Assembly: GCA_013400975.1 (NCBI GenBank)
Contig: WBMZ01008929.1
Coordinates: 217-64,216, forward strand
Origin: Atrichornis clamosus
Taxonomy: Eukaryota > Chordata > Aves > Passeriformes > Menuridae
Direction: 5' to 3'
Length of the DNA: 64,000 nt
The notes beneath the pieces are model-generated. The model was not told the DNA's origin and did not search any database. It saw only the letters and a list, made by a program, of their open reading frames with translations. Shown one piece after another: positions 45,888-57,900 of this stretch (its first letter is position 1; every line of letters starts with the position of its first letter). Made by a program: the position numbers and the translations under genes.

Positions 45888-48800
45888 ATAAAAACAACAG
45901 GAGTAAAAATTATATCTGAAACATCTGCATGAAGGCAGAAATAAGGGACCTACCTCATGAGCATACGAACTGAATGCCTAGCCACATGGTTCAGTAAAGA
46001 GCTTAAGAAATATGTAGCTGGAAAATAAATGAACAGGTAAAAAGGACAGGAAAATTGTTGGAAGTTAATATTAATAAAGACAGATATAAATGTGTTTTGC
46101 TTTCTTTTTATTTTTCTTTTTAAAATCTATTCATATTAAACTCTGTGAAAGTCTTCCTTATATTTGGATTACGCACAGAAATTCTTCTTTGATTTCCTTA
46201 CCTTAGGTATGTTGCAGAGGTGATGCCACTCTGGGACCAAAGCGTGTCCTGTCCTAGGTATGTATTGGCCTTGCAAACCAGAGTACTGAAGCTGTCTCTA
46301 AGTGACCAGAGTGCAGTAAAGCTGCAAGGGATGTCAAAGCAATTACAGGACGTCCTCCCAGAAAGGTGCATGGGGTAGCAAAATGGTGATGCAAGGTAAC
46401 TGCATGGAAAAGAGATCTTTCTGGGGTTAGCATGAGCAGAGGTTCCCTGTAAGGTGATGAGCAATTTTGGTAAGCCCTGCACTGACTCTGGAAGTCAGTC
46501 AGTAGGAAATAGTGCTTTTCAATATGAAGAAACAGATCTTGTTTTATCCTGCAATATCAGGGGTTTTTTTTCACTAATAGTCTATTATGCAAAGATAGCA
46601 AGTTTTGTTATGCAAAGATTGAAAAGAAAGTATATATTACTAAGGTAAAGAATAATTTTTCCAACTGTTTTCAGAAGTAGTCCTCAATGAGAAACATCAC
46701 TGAAAAGAGTTTTCTTCTGAGGAATTTCTTAGAGTTTACCAGTCTCAAACTCTATTATTCGTTAGTGTTTTGGAAATAAACAAGGCACCCTGACTGGCCA
46801 GATTTGCAGTAGAACAAAAATGGAGTAATTCTGAGGACAGGGCAATCATAGAGAATGATCTGACCTGCTTGACCGGCCTGATTAACCATGGCAAAATCTA
46901 ACGCACTGAAGTGCAAAGTTATGATTAAAGGAAAGACAAATCTATGTTACAATTTACTCCCCCATACAGAAGGGAAGACTAAGTGTGGAAAAACTAACTC
47001 ACCAGTTTATGGAAGGCAAATGATTTGTCAGAATTCTCTAAAGGCAAATGAGGACAACTGGATTCTGTATAAAGAAACTGGGAACTCATTTATATGTAAG
47101 TATATAGGAATAACAAAGCAATGTTAATCTCAGTGTATAGCAGTAGTGGGAAGGGTACTGAAGTCTGCATTTGATAAAGGGACAATGGAGAATTGGAGGG
47201 AGTGCAAGAGCAGAGATACAGCTGGATACAGCAAATAAAGAGGGTTTTATTATCAGAATTTGAAGGGTTGAATCTACTGGTTTGACAAAAAGAAGACTAA
47301 TGTAAAGTTGGTACCTTTCATAAAATCCATCCTAATAAAGAAACAGTGGTAATGCAACGGCTTCTAAGTTACTAGGAAAAGATGTAATATGCTCATGCCT
47401 GGGCTCTGGCCAAACTAAACAAGGCTGAAAACAAGGTGCATACTCATTGCTGGGAGATGATCACCCACCACAGCACACCTCCATGAAATGTGGTGACTTC
47501 ACCATTCCAGGTACCTATAAAAGAAGAGGGATCATTTTTCTTCAAGATAGACTTTGGTCAGACACAGGTCATCAAGATTAACTTTTAAGTAACTGCATGG
47601 CAGTTAACAGTCTGACATCTAACAAGTCTAAAATGATGATCTGATGGTACTGCTGGCTTTTAAAAGCCATGGAAAGAAATAAGACGAATAATCTAGTACA
47701 AATATAAAACTCATTTGCTACTTTACTTTGTTCTTCCACAGCCTAATCTAAATTAACCTGAGCTACACAATTCAAGAGCTCTGTACAGTGTTAGAAAATG
47801 GACTTATTAAAGAAGTGCAAGCTAATAGGACCATTTAGAAAGCAAGAGCGGGAAAGCCCAGAAAACTGTCCCTCAGTGTTCTGCTAAAGGATTATTACGT
47901 ACTTGCAAACAAGGATTGCAAAGGCAAAGGATGCAAACAACCTAAATATCTCTCCAGGTTGGCTTTAACATCCAACAGCTGTGCAGGCCTTCTTCACCTT
48001 CCCTAGGACCTTCCAGCCTTATTGATTTCACTCCTTGCTGAATTTCCTCTTTGGGTCTCACATGCGAAAGGTGTAAAATCTTCCTTCAAGCTCACTGAAT
48101 CCTGAGCTAGGCCTGACTGAGCAAAACCATGCCCAGAAACAGTCTAAAATGAGACATTTTTTAAATGCCCACAGTGGTTTCAAAAAGCCTATCCTTTTGG
48201 GGGGCATCCTAGAAGAAATGATAAGCATGGAACCACATGGGAGATAGCCAGCTCCTCACTAGCATTTGAATGGCTGAAGCTGGAAGCACGAGTGATACTC
48301 TGTAAGGAAATTTCATCTGACCTGCTTGCAGGTGTAAGAACCATCCCTTGAGATATGCACACTTACTTTGCAAAGAAAGTGAACTGGTCATGAGAAAATC
48401 AGTCCAGCCTAACTACAACACCACCAATTCTCAGATTCAAATTCTGGAAGGATAAATGCACAGCAAGGAAAAGCTAAGAGCCACAACCTGTTCAGAATCC
48501 ACAAAAACTGTTTTCTGAGAGTCTACTCTGGACAAACCACACTCTTACAACTTTTCAGCAGTACAGAAATAAAAGCATGACTCTATCCAGAGAGTTCCCT
48601 TTCAGGAACAAGGCAGGCATTTCACAGGCACCCCTCCCAGTCACTGACACTTCTTCTCCCCTGTATTCTAAAACTGAGAGCTGCACAGAGCACTGTTGTC
48701 CTTGGCTGGCGTGCCATTGCAGAAACACCGTGTCCTGCTCCCTCTGCCAGACTCTGATGATGCTATTTAAAGCTTCAGAGTGACACGACTCAACCAAGCA

Positions 48801-49254
48801 CACTGTGGATATCTTTATTTAGTTGTTTGGAAAGTAGAGATAAAATCCTCCACAAAACCTTGAAATGTGGCTGGCAGCCACAGAGGCCACCCCAGCAGCA
48901 GCCCACCCTGCTACCAACACCTTGCCCCATAAACCCAGTACAGAGAGACAGAAGATACTCCAGATACAAGTATAAATTGGGAGAGCAGTGGCTGCAGGGC
49001 AGCCCTGAAGACAGGGACTGGGGGTGCTGGTTAGCAGCAGGCTCGATATGGGTCAGCAATGTGCCCTGGCATCCTGGCATGAATGAAACCTCTATTCTAT
49101 ATATTCTACATACGAAAGAATTTTGGATGTTACCACAGGTGGTTTTAGTAGGCTACAAATTGCAGATGGTCTACTGTTATGTACACTGACAAACTCAACA
49201 CAACCTAAGTTTCACCTTTCAACCCAACCTTCTAAAAGTACTACAGAAAAGCTA

Positions 49255-49345
49255 AAAAACCCCCCCAAAACAAAGAACAAAAACAACCCCCCAAAGAAAC
49301 AAAACAAACACCCCACACACACAAACACAACACACACATTCCCCC
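49255..49345. repeat. A/C-rich low-complexity tract
   Basis: Almost only A and C for about 90 bp, with ACACAC runs. Intergenic. Confidence 0.85.
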
Positions 49346-50528
49346 ACAGAGCAACAAAATATTTACAAAGAATGAGGCAATTTGTACCATTTGTTAGTAA
49401 CTGAGAAGTGAATGCTCAGGGAGAAACATGAAGTAACTGATTTGGTCAGTGAAGTATTAGTGTGTTTTATGTTATTAATTCAACCCAGACCATGGGTTAC
49501 CTGCAGTGAACTTAATCAAAATAAGCTTACTCATGTGTTTGGAAATAAATACTCTTGTATACTCATACTGCTATTACTGTGTGATCCAGGTCTCCGTGTT
49601 TTATAGATTCATAAGATTATTTCTCTACTTTTGTTGTTGGGTTGGCTTTTTTTTCAGTGAACAAGTAAAGCATTTTAACCCTAGTGAACAAAGTAGGTAG
49701 TGAGAGGCATGCAAGAAGCTGAAGGATCTTTGCTACAGTGCCAAAAACCAGCTCTTCTATGTCCTCCCTCCAGGAAATGGTGAAGAAGCCCAGATTAGAC
49801 AACCTCTTGTCATGATACATTTGGTACAAATAGGCAAATTTTGCCATGTATGTCCATATCTGTGCTGGGTGTGATGAAGAGACAGTCCAAGAGGAATTAC
49901 AGCTCAGGAGTCACAGCTCCTCCTGTAACAGCTTGTCATCCAGAAGGACCTACTTAGTATAGCAAACCTTTCCAGAACTTCCAGGCACTTCTATAAGTCT
50001 TCATCGTTCTTGTCATCTTCTCAGATGAAGCAAGGCTCACAGCAACTCTATAGTTAAAATGAATTTCTGCTATCTCAAGAGGGAAAAATAACTTTCCTGG
50101 AGCAGGATATCCTCCAGGATAAAGATGCCCTACTGCAAAACATAAAATCATCCTTCTTACACCAAGGACATGTAAAGCCCGTTCTCCCCCATGTGGGTGC
50201 TCCTAATTCTGCAGGTGCTGAGTTCATGCAGGTTCAAGCAAGACCCATCCAAATGCAAGGACAGGCAGAGCTGATGAATACAAGGACCTGCACATCCTTG
50301 TTCTTGTTTTGAGGGGGTTTAAAGCCAACAGGGAGTCATCCTGTTCAGCTTATATTTCTAGTTACTACGCTACTATCACTCACACCAAGAGTGGGAAGAG
50401 GGATGGATAGTCAAGGAGTGAGGAAGTACACAAAGGAAATTGGTAGTCAAGCAGTGAATAACCCATGGCCTGTGTCACCTCTGCCTCTGTCTAAAGCCTC
50501 CCTTAGAGGTGATCTGTGCCCACAGGAT

Positions 50529-51235
50529 AGCATAGAATCGTAGAATCATTGAATATTCTGAGTTGGAGGGGACCCATAAGGATCATAGCAGTCCAGCTCC
50601 CAGCCCTGCACAGACAAACCCAAGAGTCACACCATGTGCCCAAGAGCATTGTCCAACCACTACTTGAAATCTGTCAGGTTTCGTGCTCTGATCACTTTCC
50701 TGAGGAGCCTGTTCCAGTGCCCAACCACCCACTGGGTGGAAAACCTTTTCCAGATATCCAGCCTAAACCTCCTCTGACACAGCTTCATTCCATTCCCTTG
50801 GGTCCTGTGACTGGTCACCAGAGAGAAGAGATCAGTGCCTGCCCCTCCTCTTCCCCTTATGAGGAAGTTGTAACTGCAATGAGGTCTCCCTTTAGCCTCT
50901 TCTTCTCCAGGCGGAATAGACCAAGTGACCTCAGATGCTTCTCATATGGCTTCCCCTGCACCATCTTCATTGCCTTCATTTGGACACATTCTAATAGTTT
51001 AATATCTTTCTTAGTTGTGGCATCCAAAACCACACACAGGACTCGAGGGGAGGCCGCCCCAGTGCAGAGCAGAGCAGGACCATCCCCTCCCTTGCCCAGC
51101 AGGTGATGCTGTGCCTGATGCCCCCCCAGGACAGGGTTGGCCCTCCTGGCTGCCAGGACTCATGTCCAACTTGCCATTGACCAGAATCCTCAGGCCTCTT
51201 TCTGCGGCACTGCTCTCCATATGGCACGTGCCTTT
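50529..51235 (-). mobile_element. CR1 LINE 3' fragment
   Basis: It begins with the inverted CR1 terminus (ATAGAATCGTAGAATCATTG) and runs through the 3' UTR into GC-rich sequence near 51235. Long reading frames over this region on both strands are repeat-derived. It ends about 460 bp downstream of the copy B stop. Confidence 0.88.
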
Positions 51236-51430
51236 CTTTCTCTAAGCACTCACATGCAATGTGCCGTGATCCCAGTCACAAACCAGGCCCAAAGGCAGCT
51301 GCTCATCTCACCACCACCTTCCAAATGCAAAACACAAGCCGAGTTAATAAAACGCGCTTTTAATGTGGTCTGCCCTGAACACATTAGGCTTAAACATTTA
51401 AAGCTCTTTCTCAGGACAACTAGCACCATG

Positions 51431-51436
51431 TTTATT
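51431..51436 (-). terminator. Candidate polyadenylation signal for copy B
   Basis: A minus-strand AATAAA about 260 nt past the stop. Motif evidence only. Confidence 0.4.
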
Positions 51437-51697
51437 ATCATCTTAGCACCTTCTTCTTGTGGCTGCCCATCCTCTGCACCATACCATGGTTCATATTCTA
51501 TTTTGGTAACTGATTTGCAATGAATAGCTGCAGTGAAATTCTTTGGAGAAAAAGCTTTTCTTCAGTCTTTTTTGTTCATCTGAGATTACCATTTAGTGGT
51601 ATTGAGCAGGAATCGTTTGTAGCCTGCTGGCTAAAGTAAGATAGCTTCAGTCTCTCAGCAGGTAAAGGGATTAAATAACTTCCTCCCTTGTCTGACA

Positions 51698-51906
51698 TTA
51701 TTTCTTTTTCTGCCTTTTCCGTGCCACTGCTGTGCGCAAGGCCTGGATAATGAGGCCTTCGTTATTCAGGATGTTGTATTCACCCAGCTGAACCAGACGG
51801 TCATACGCCTTCTCAGTGTATTGAAGTGAATATGTTGAGTAAGGGGAGCAGCAGCCATAGAGATCAACTTTGCCATCTTCCATCTCTGACTCGGAACGCT
51901 TCTGAC
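51698..51906 (-). CDS. PLA2G4E: Copy B last exon, intact C-terminus
   Basis: It encodes [20 protein letters not shown], later [18 protein letters not shown], and ends ARKRQKKK before a stop at 51698-51700. It keeps the final helix and basic tail that copy A loses. Confidence 0.96.
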
Positions 51907-54900
51907 CTAGGAGAAAAGCGTGAGATATCATGCTGAGAGGTGGGAGTTACTCTGGTCATACACAAGCAAACTCTTAATAGAGGAGGGAAAGGAGATGTCT
52001 CTCCACATAGAGACTTCATAGCCTAAATTACTTGTTTGGCTTCAGTTTTTTTTAAAAGACTCAAATAATTCTTAAATTCAAATTGACAATTCAGTCCCTG
52101 CCTCAGTTGTATATCAGCTGCTTCACATGATGGGGGGTGAAAAAAGGGTAATTATTTTTCTTTTGTGAGTCTGCATTGTAGTTTTATATCTGGAGGTATC
52201 TGAGGTATGTATCTATGGATGTATCTATAAGGCTTACTAGATACATCAAAGTTACCTGCAAACTAATTGCCTTGAAGACAACTAACTTAGGGATTGAAAG
52301 AGCACAGCCCTGGCATCAAGTCTGACATGGCAAAAAAAAAGTAACTTTAAGCAACAGAGAAGTTTGATGTACTGGAAATAGTAAACAGCAAAGTTCAAGA
52401 TTTGGAGTATAAAATATATCCCCTTTAATAGGCTGTCCATGAGGTAAACCTTCTTTTTAATATGCTTGAGTACTTACCTGGTGCTTTGTATTTTTGGAAG
52501 GTATCATTAATTAGTGGGAAAAATAGCAGTACTGGTGCTCCTGGAGTCTCGGCACCGTCAAAGAGGTAACACTCCTTCAGATTTTTCCTGTCTTCTTCAC
52601 TCAAGTCCACTCTGGGGAAAAGGATTCCCTGCTCAGAGCAGTACTTGCAGGTCTGGTCCAAAGCCTGGATCAAAGAACAGAGCAGTACTAAGAGTTAAAA
52701 TAGGATTTCAGGGCTCAGGACTTCTTGTAGTCCAGTAACAAACTGAACATTTTCCAAGCTTGTTGTGCAAAAGCTTTAAAAGCCCTAATGGAAAGCACCG
52801 TGTCATTGGACAGAAGGGGGTTTTTTAATTTTTTTCTGAGTCTTAGCACAATACAGTTGTATCATACAAGAAAAACAAACGAGAATACATACAGCCTATA
52901 AATCATGTACAGCCTATAAATGATGTGTCACACTGCAGCATTAAGCTAAAAATGTAAGTGGTTAAGACTTTTAGTAAGATCAATATAGAAAGCACCTAAG
53001 TCTTCAAAAATTATAGGTGTACACACGTTGAGGAAGAAATAAAGACTGTTTCAATTACTCTCACCTGTATCTGGGATCCTGCACTGTAATTTAAATGCAG
53101 GATGACGTCCACCTTTCTCTCTGGTTTTAAAAGTGGCATGATGCTTGTATTGATGAAAAATCCAGTATCTACCAGGGACAGGAATTCATCTGATTGTGTC
53201 AGCTGGTTGGGAAATGTGTCTAACACAGTATCTAAAAGAAAAATTTGTTTCTTGTTGTAAGTGCAACAGAGCAAAACTGATTAGCCTATTTTCCACACTT
53301 GCACCATGGCCACAGAGCCCTAACCGGCTACCGTCCTTGGGGAAGGGAGATTTGCCATAACCCTTCTCTTCTGCCCTCTCAGCTCCAGTCACTTGCTGTT
53401 TTGGACCTGCAGCAGCAACATTTGTGAAGGAGGTTTACTGTGCTTCCCCACTGAGTGTGTCTGCAAACAACGGGCCTGGTGGCCCAGCTTCAGGAGGTGT
53501 GTGCCACCAGCAAGCCACGGACATGTAGCTCAACACCACGCCATGCTACATCCTGCAGCATGATCAGTCATAGATTGATCTAATAGTGACTCTGCGCAAA
53601 CCTAGCCTCTAACCTCGGAGAACGGGTTTCACACAACATTTGTTTCGTTCGTTGATTCTCTCCCCAGGCCCACAGGTCTTCTGTTACCTTTCCACCTGCA
53701 GAAGCGCGCGTTCTCCAGGTAGCCGCTGTGCATCTGGAAGCCCTTCAGGAAGTTGTGCTCCCGGGCGACGCAGGCGCGGTCGGTGAGGGCGGCGCGCAGC
53801 GCGCTGCCGAGGGGGCCGGCGGGCGTGAGCAGCCGCGTCCGCAGCTCCGGCGGCTTCACCGGCAGCGGGGGCTCCTCCTCTGCCGGGGGAAAGCTGTCAA
53901 ATTCCACCTGCCTGGAGCAGGGGCAGCCCTCCACAAGTCAAGGTAAGTAACGAACCCTAGTGCTTTCTCTTTTTGAAAGGATCGACAAGCACAAGTGACC
54001 AAACAAAACAGAAAATAAAAAACTACTCTTACTAGACAAATACCATTTCCTTACACAGTCCAGAACTGGATAAAAAAAAAGATCCAGTATCAGACAGCAA
54101 TAAAAATCTGCTCCAGACATACACACATTTGCGGAACAGACGGAATGCAGGCTTTGGTAAAGGACAACTGTTGTGTTTCGTTGTATTACTGTGGCTCCTA
54201 CTTGAAGCAGTCAAAATCATTTTGCTTTATTAATAATTTACAGATCAATCTTATTATTTCTGAACATTTTATTCACCTACTAGCATCAGTGTTGACCCCT
54301 CATAGGTCACAGGACTGGAGATTTTTAAATTATTCAATTGCAATTTGCAGTATGAGACATCTAACATTAACTCCATCTAACAATAAATACACAGTGAGGA
54401 AGAAGTACAATCGTTTACCTATATTGTCAATGTGGTCCCGGGTCCACCTGTGCCAGAAATCTTCTGAAGAATGGGACAGATTCCAGATATACAACACATT
54501 GAATGAAAATAAACTACTCCACATGCCTGTAAAAGGAAAGAGCTTTCTAAATCAAACATTCACACATCATGCATCTCAAAACTGTTATCATGAGATCAAA
54601 TTTGTCAAGTTTATGCTTTTCCTTAGTTTGTTTTAAAAAAGGATGTGTCGTTTTTATTTGGCTGCTGTTTTTCAAACTTTATTTTTTGTATTCAGTTTTT
54701 GTCTTATGCTACTTAGGGTTGGAGATTTTTGTGAATATGATTTAAGGAACTTGTATTTTTAGGAAAAAAAGTGTAATGAAGATTGTATAAAAAGAACGGA
54801 TGAAAGTTTACCATCTGAGAGTTTTGATGTGGAATTTAATTGATAAGGGCCTAACTACAACATGATCTAACAGCCTCTGTATTTGTAGGATTTCCTTTTT

Positions 54901-57900
54901 AAGAATAAGTCTGCTAACACACCGAGGGATCAGTTCTGACCATAGATAACCTCTGGTTATCTATTAGCGCACAAGTTCTCACTGTTTTTTGGTTCACTTA
55001 GTGCAAATGTGTGCACATGCAGCAAAGACCAAGACTAAAATATTTCAGTGTCTCCTTTCTGCTCAGTGGAGTGGCAGTCAAAGACAAGCTTAAATGTGAA
55101 ATCAGTCACAAGCCGACAGCTTGTCTCTGTCTGGAAAACACATATCCACGCTCTACTTCAGCCAACAGCAAAAACGTTTCAAGGATGGCTTTGCTGTTTT
55201 CCCCAGTGCTTGCCCGGGCAGTGTGAAAACAGAAGCCAGTGACGTGTGGCCAAAAGACTCTGGAGCAGGGGAGCTGGCATGCTCAAACACACCCTGATGC
55301 AGTGGAGAATCAGCACGAAGGCTCATGGAAATGTCTATGGGCAGCATGCAAAACACTGTGAGACAGGCAATAGGCTCTGAACCTCACCCTTCTGGAGTAG
55401 CATGAGCAGAACCATGGATTCCCAGGGACCTGAATTTTATTGTTGGACTGAAAGCAATACTATATTTTAATTCAAAACTAGCTTTAAAAATGTAAATAAC
55501 TATCCCTTTGAATTTTCTTTTTTACGATAAATTGAATCCATTATAGTAAGTATTAAGCCAGCAACGAGATATTTATCCTCTCTGGTGAAACTGCCCTATT
55601 AGTCCTGCACCAATGCTTTATTAGCATTATGCATTAGCAAATGCATAGTTTATGTAGCTCACATTCAAAAAAATCCCAAAAAACAAACCAAACCCCCCCA
55701 AACAAAACAAAAAAATCATTTGATATTTTTAATAGCTTACCTTCCAAGAAGCAGATCCTGGATTCAGGAACCTTCTTCATCAATCGCCCCATGAAGAACT
55801 CACTGCCAAAATCCTCAGTGCGAACAAAAACTCCGTATTTTTGCAATCCCACCTCATACGGGGTGAACTCTACCCATTCTGTAAAAAAGAAGAGTGCAGC
55901 CTTAAAAATCATTTTTGCAGTCTGATATTTCAGACCAGTAGCAATGAGTTATAAGCTTGGTACAAATGAAAACTCATGAATGTGAAAGGGCTTTGGGATA
56001 TTCTTGAGTCTGTTGCATAGACAGTCCAACTTTTACCTGGCCACGAGGGCATTATACGAATACACATCAGCTGAGGCTCAGATCTTTCAGTGAGAAGGTG
56101 TTTTTTAGCCTATGTAAAAAGACTGTCTTAGGATTTACCACCTTAAATACAAAGACAAATGACTCTCAGAAATCCCGTAGTTACCTTTGAAGTCCAGAGT
56201 GCTATAGTTGTTCTTGACATTGACTGCAGTGTAGATAGGAAGGGGGTTCTGACCACGATCAATGGCCCGTTGCTGATCAGAGAGTCTATGGTTGTCTTTC
56301 TGTGATTCCAGAAATACGGTTACACTGAGACAAAAATTAGCATTGGAACATTTTCTCTGCATCTAAGCTTACAGGGTCTAAAAATTTCTGCTTCTAATAT
56401 ACATGTGTGCTTGGCTTCTGAAATTTATCATATTTTTCAAAATTCCCATAAGCCTTCTGTTACTGAAATACCTGCATTAAGATGAAAATGGAAAGAAACA
56501 ATGAAGAGCACAAAACAATACTTTTGGTATGAAACAGCTTAATGCATTATGCTGAAATTTTATGTAAGACCTCACATGTTTCAAAAGTCTGCAGGTCCAT
56601 TTGTTAACACCTCTCACGGGTATGTATCATGTCTAGAATGTTGTTATTTCTAGGTAAGTAACTGGCAAAATAGAAAAGAAAAAGTTCTTAAATTGCAATA
56701 TTTTTTCAAAATGTTAGCCTTGGAGTTTTCTCAGAAAATTACATCCTAAATCTCACAAGCAAGAATGCTAATTTCCACCATCAGTGAGTATCTACAAGGC
56801 TGGCACCAAATGTTTTGGAAATGGCTGTGCATTTGCATACACAGTCTCGTAAAAAAATGCTTCTCAGAGCAAACAGAAAAATATATTCTCCAGAAATAAA
56901 TTTTCAGAAAATTGTAAGCCACTGTAAGTGCTGCTTTATGACATACTGTACCCCATCATGCAAAAAAGATTCCAGGACAAGCCCCCAGAGATCTATAAAA
57001 GATGTTTTGCGGCCCTCTCTTTTCCGTTGACACAGCTGCTTTTTGTAATACTTCAAATACTCCAAGGAAAAGGAATTTATTTTGCATTTTGTCATATGTT
57101 TTCGAGCCTCACTGATTTGCTTGTCGAGATCCTTTTGTGACCAGTCAGCATCTCTGTACAAGTTTGACATGGTCCTAGGGAGAGGAAATACATATTGAAG
57201 AGGGAAAATGAGCACATCAAGGTTTGAAGTAGGCAATAGTTACATTTTATGTTTCTATTTTAAGTTCTTGATTTGAAATTCAGGTTTCCTGTCTTCAGTT
57301 CCCCAAGAAACTGTCATGGCCCCTTTGAAGTCACAGTCACTATCCCTGTCAAAATGGCTTGAGCAATTTCCATAAACCGTTCTTGGAAAAACACTTGTCT
57401 TTATGTTGTTGTAAATTATGTGACTTTCCCCCATGAAAAGACTTTAATCTGTCAATTCTGGAAGAAGATCAATAAAGCGGGACTGCTGAGAAGGTATCAT
57501 AGGTAGACTACTGTATGCCAGCCCCAGCCTCCTTCAGCACATCCGTGTCATCAGGGAGACTCCAGCCAAGAGCTGCCCAGTCCTACTTACCACGTAGTTC
57601 CAGATAAGCCAGTCAGGTAGGTGGCACAGTCCACGACACCGAGCTTCTTGAGGCCCCTCAGGCTGCCATAGAGGGCGGTCAAGGATCTCATCCCTCCTCC
57701 CGTGGTCATGATGGCCACCACCGGGGCCTGCGCAACACACGGACAGAAAGGGCTGTGTCACACAGCAGCTGCACCCGAACGTGGCTCTCAGCAGAGACCT
57801 CCTGATTCATAACGCTGGGCACCACCACATGTGCCCGGGCACAGACTTCTTTCTAAATGATGTCTACTGAAATATAAGCTACCATTACTGAAATATAAGC

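Larger units (their letters stand above)
38786..51697. other. Spacer between the two genes (about 12.9 kb)
   Basis: It holds two CR1 fragments, simple repeats and the candidate poly(A) signal of copy B. The promoter of copy A should lie near its left end, but no convincing CpG island or TATA box was identified. No gene is recognised. Confidence 0.6.

Noticed and set aside
46888..47127. 79-codon plus-strand frame with a good ATG context
   Set aside because: Isolated, Lys/Asn-rich and without recognisable domain, promoter or splice signals.
50549..51106. 185-codon open frame on the plus strand
   Set aside because: It lies inside the inverted CR1 3' fragment and has no protein similarity I recognise.
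54145..54636. 163-codon open frame on the plus strand
   Set aside because: It runs antisense over the copy B exon at 54419-54526 and its introns. A shadow of the real exon.
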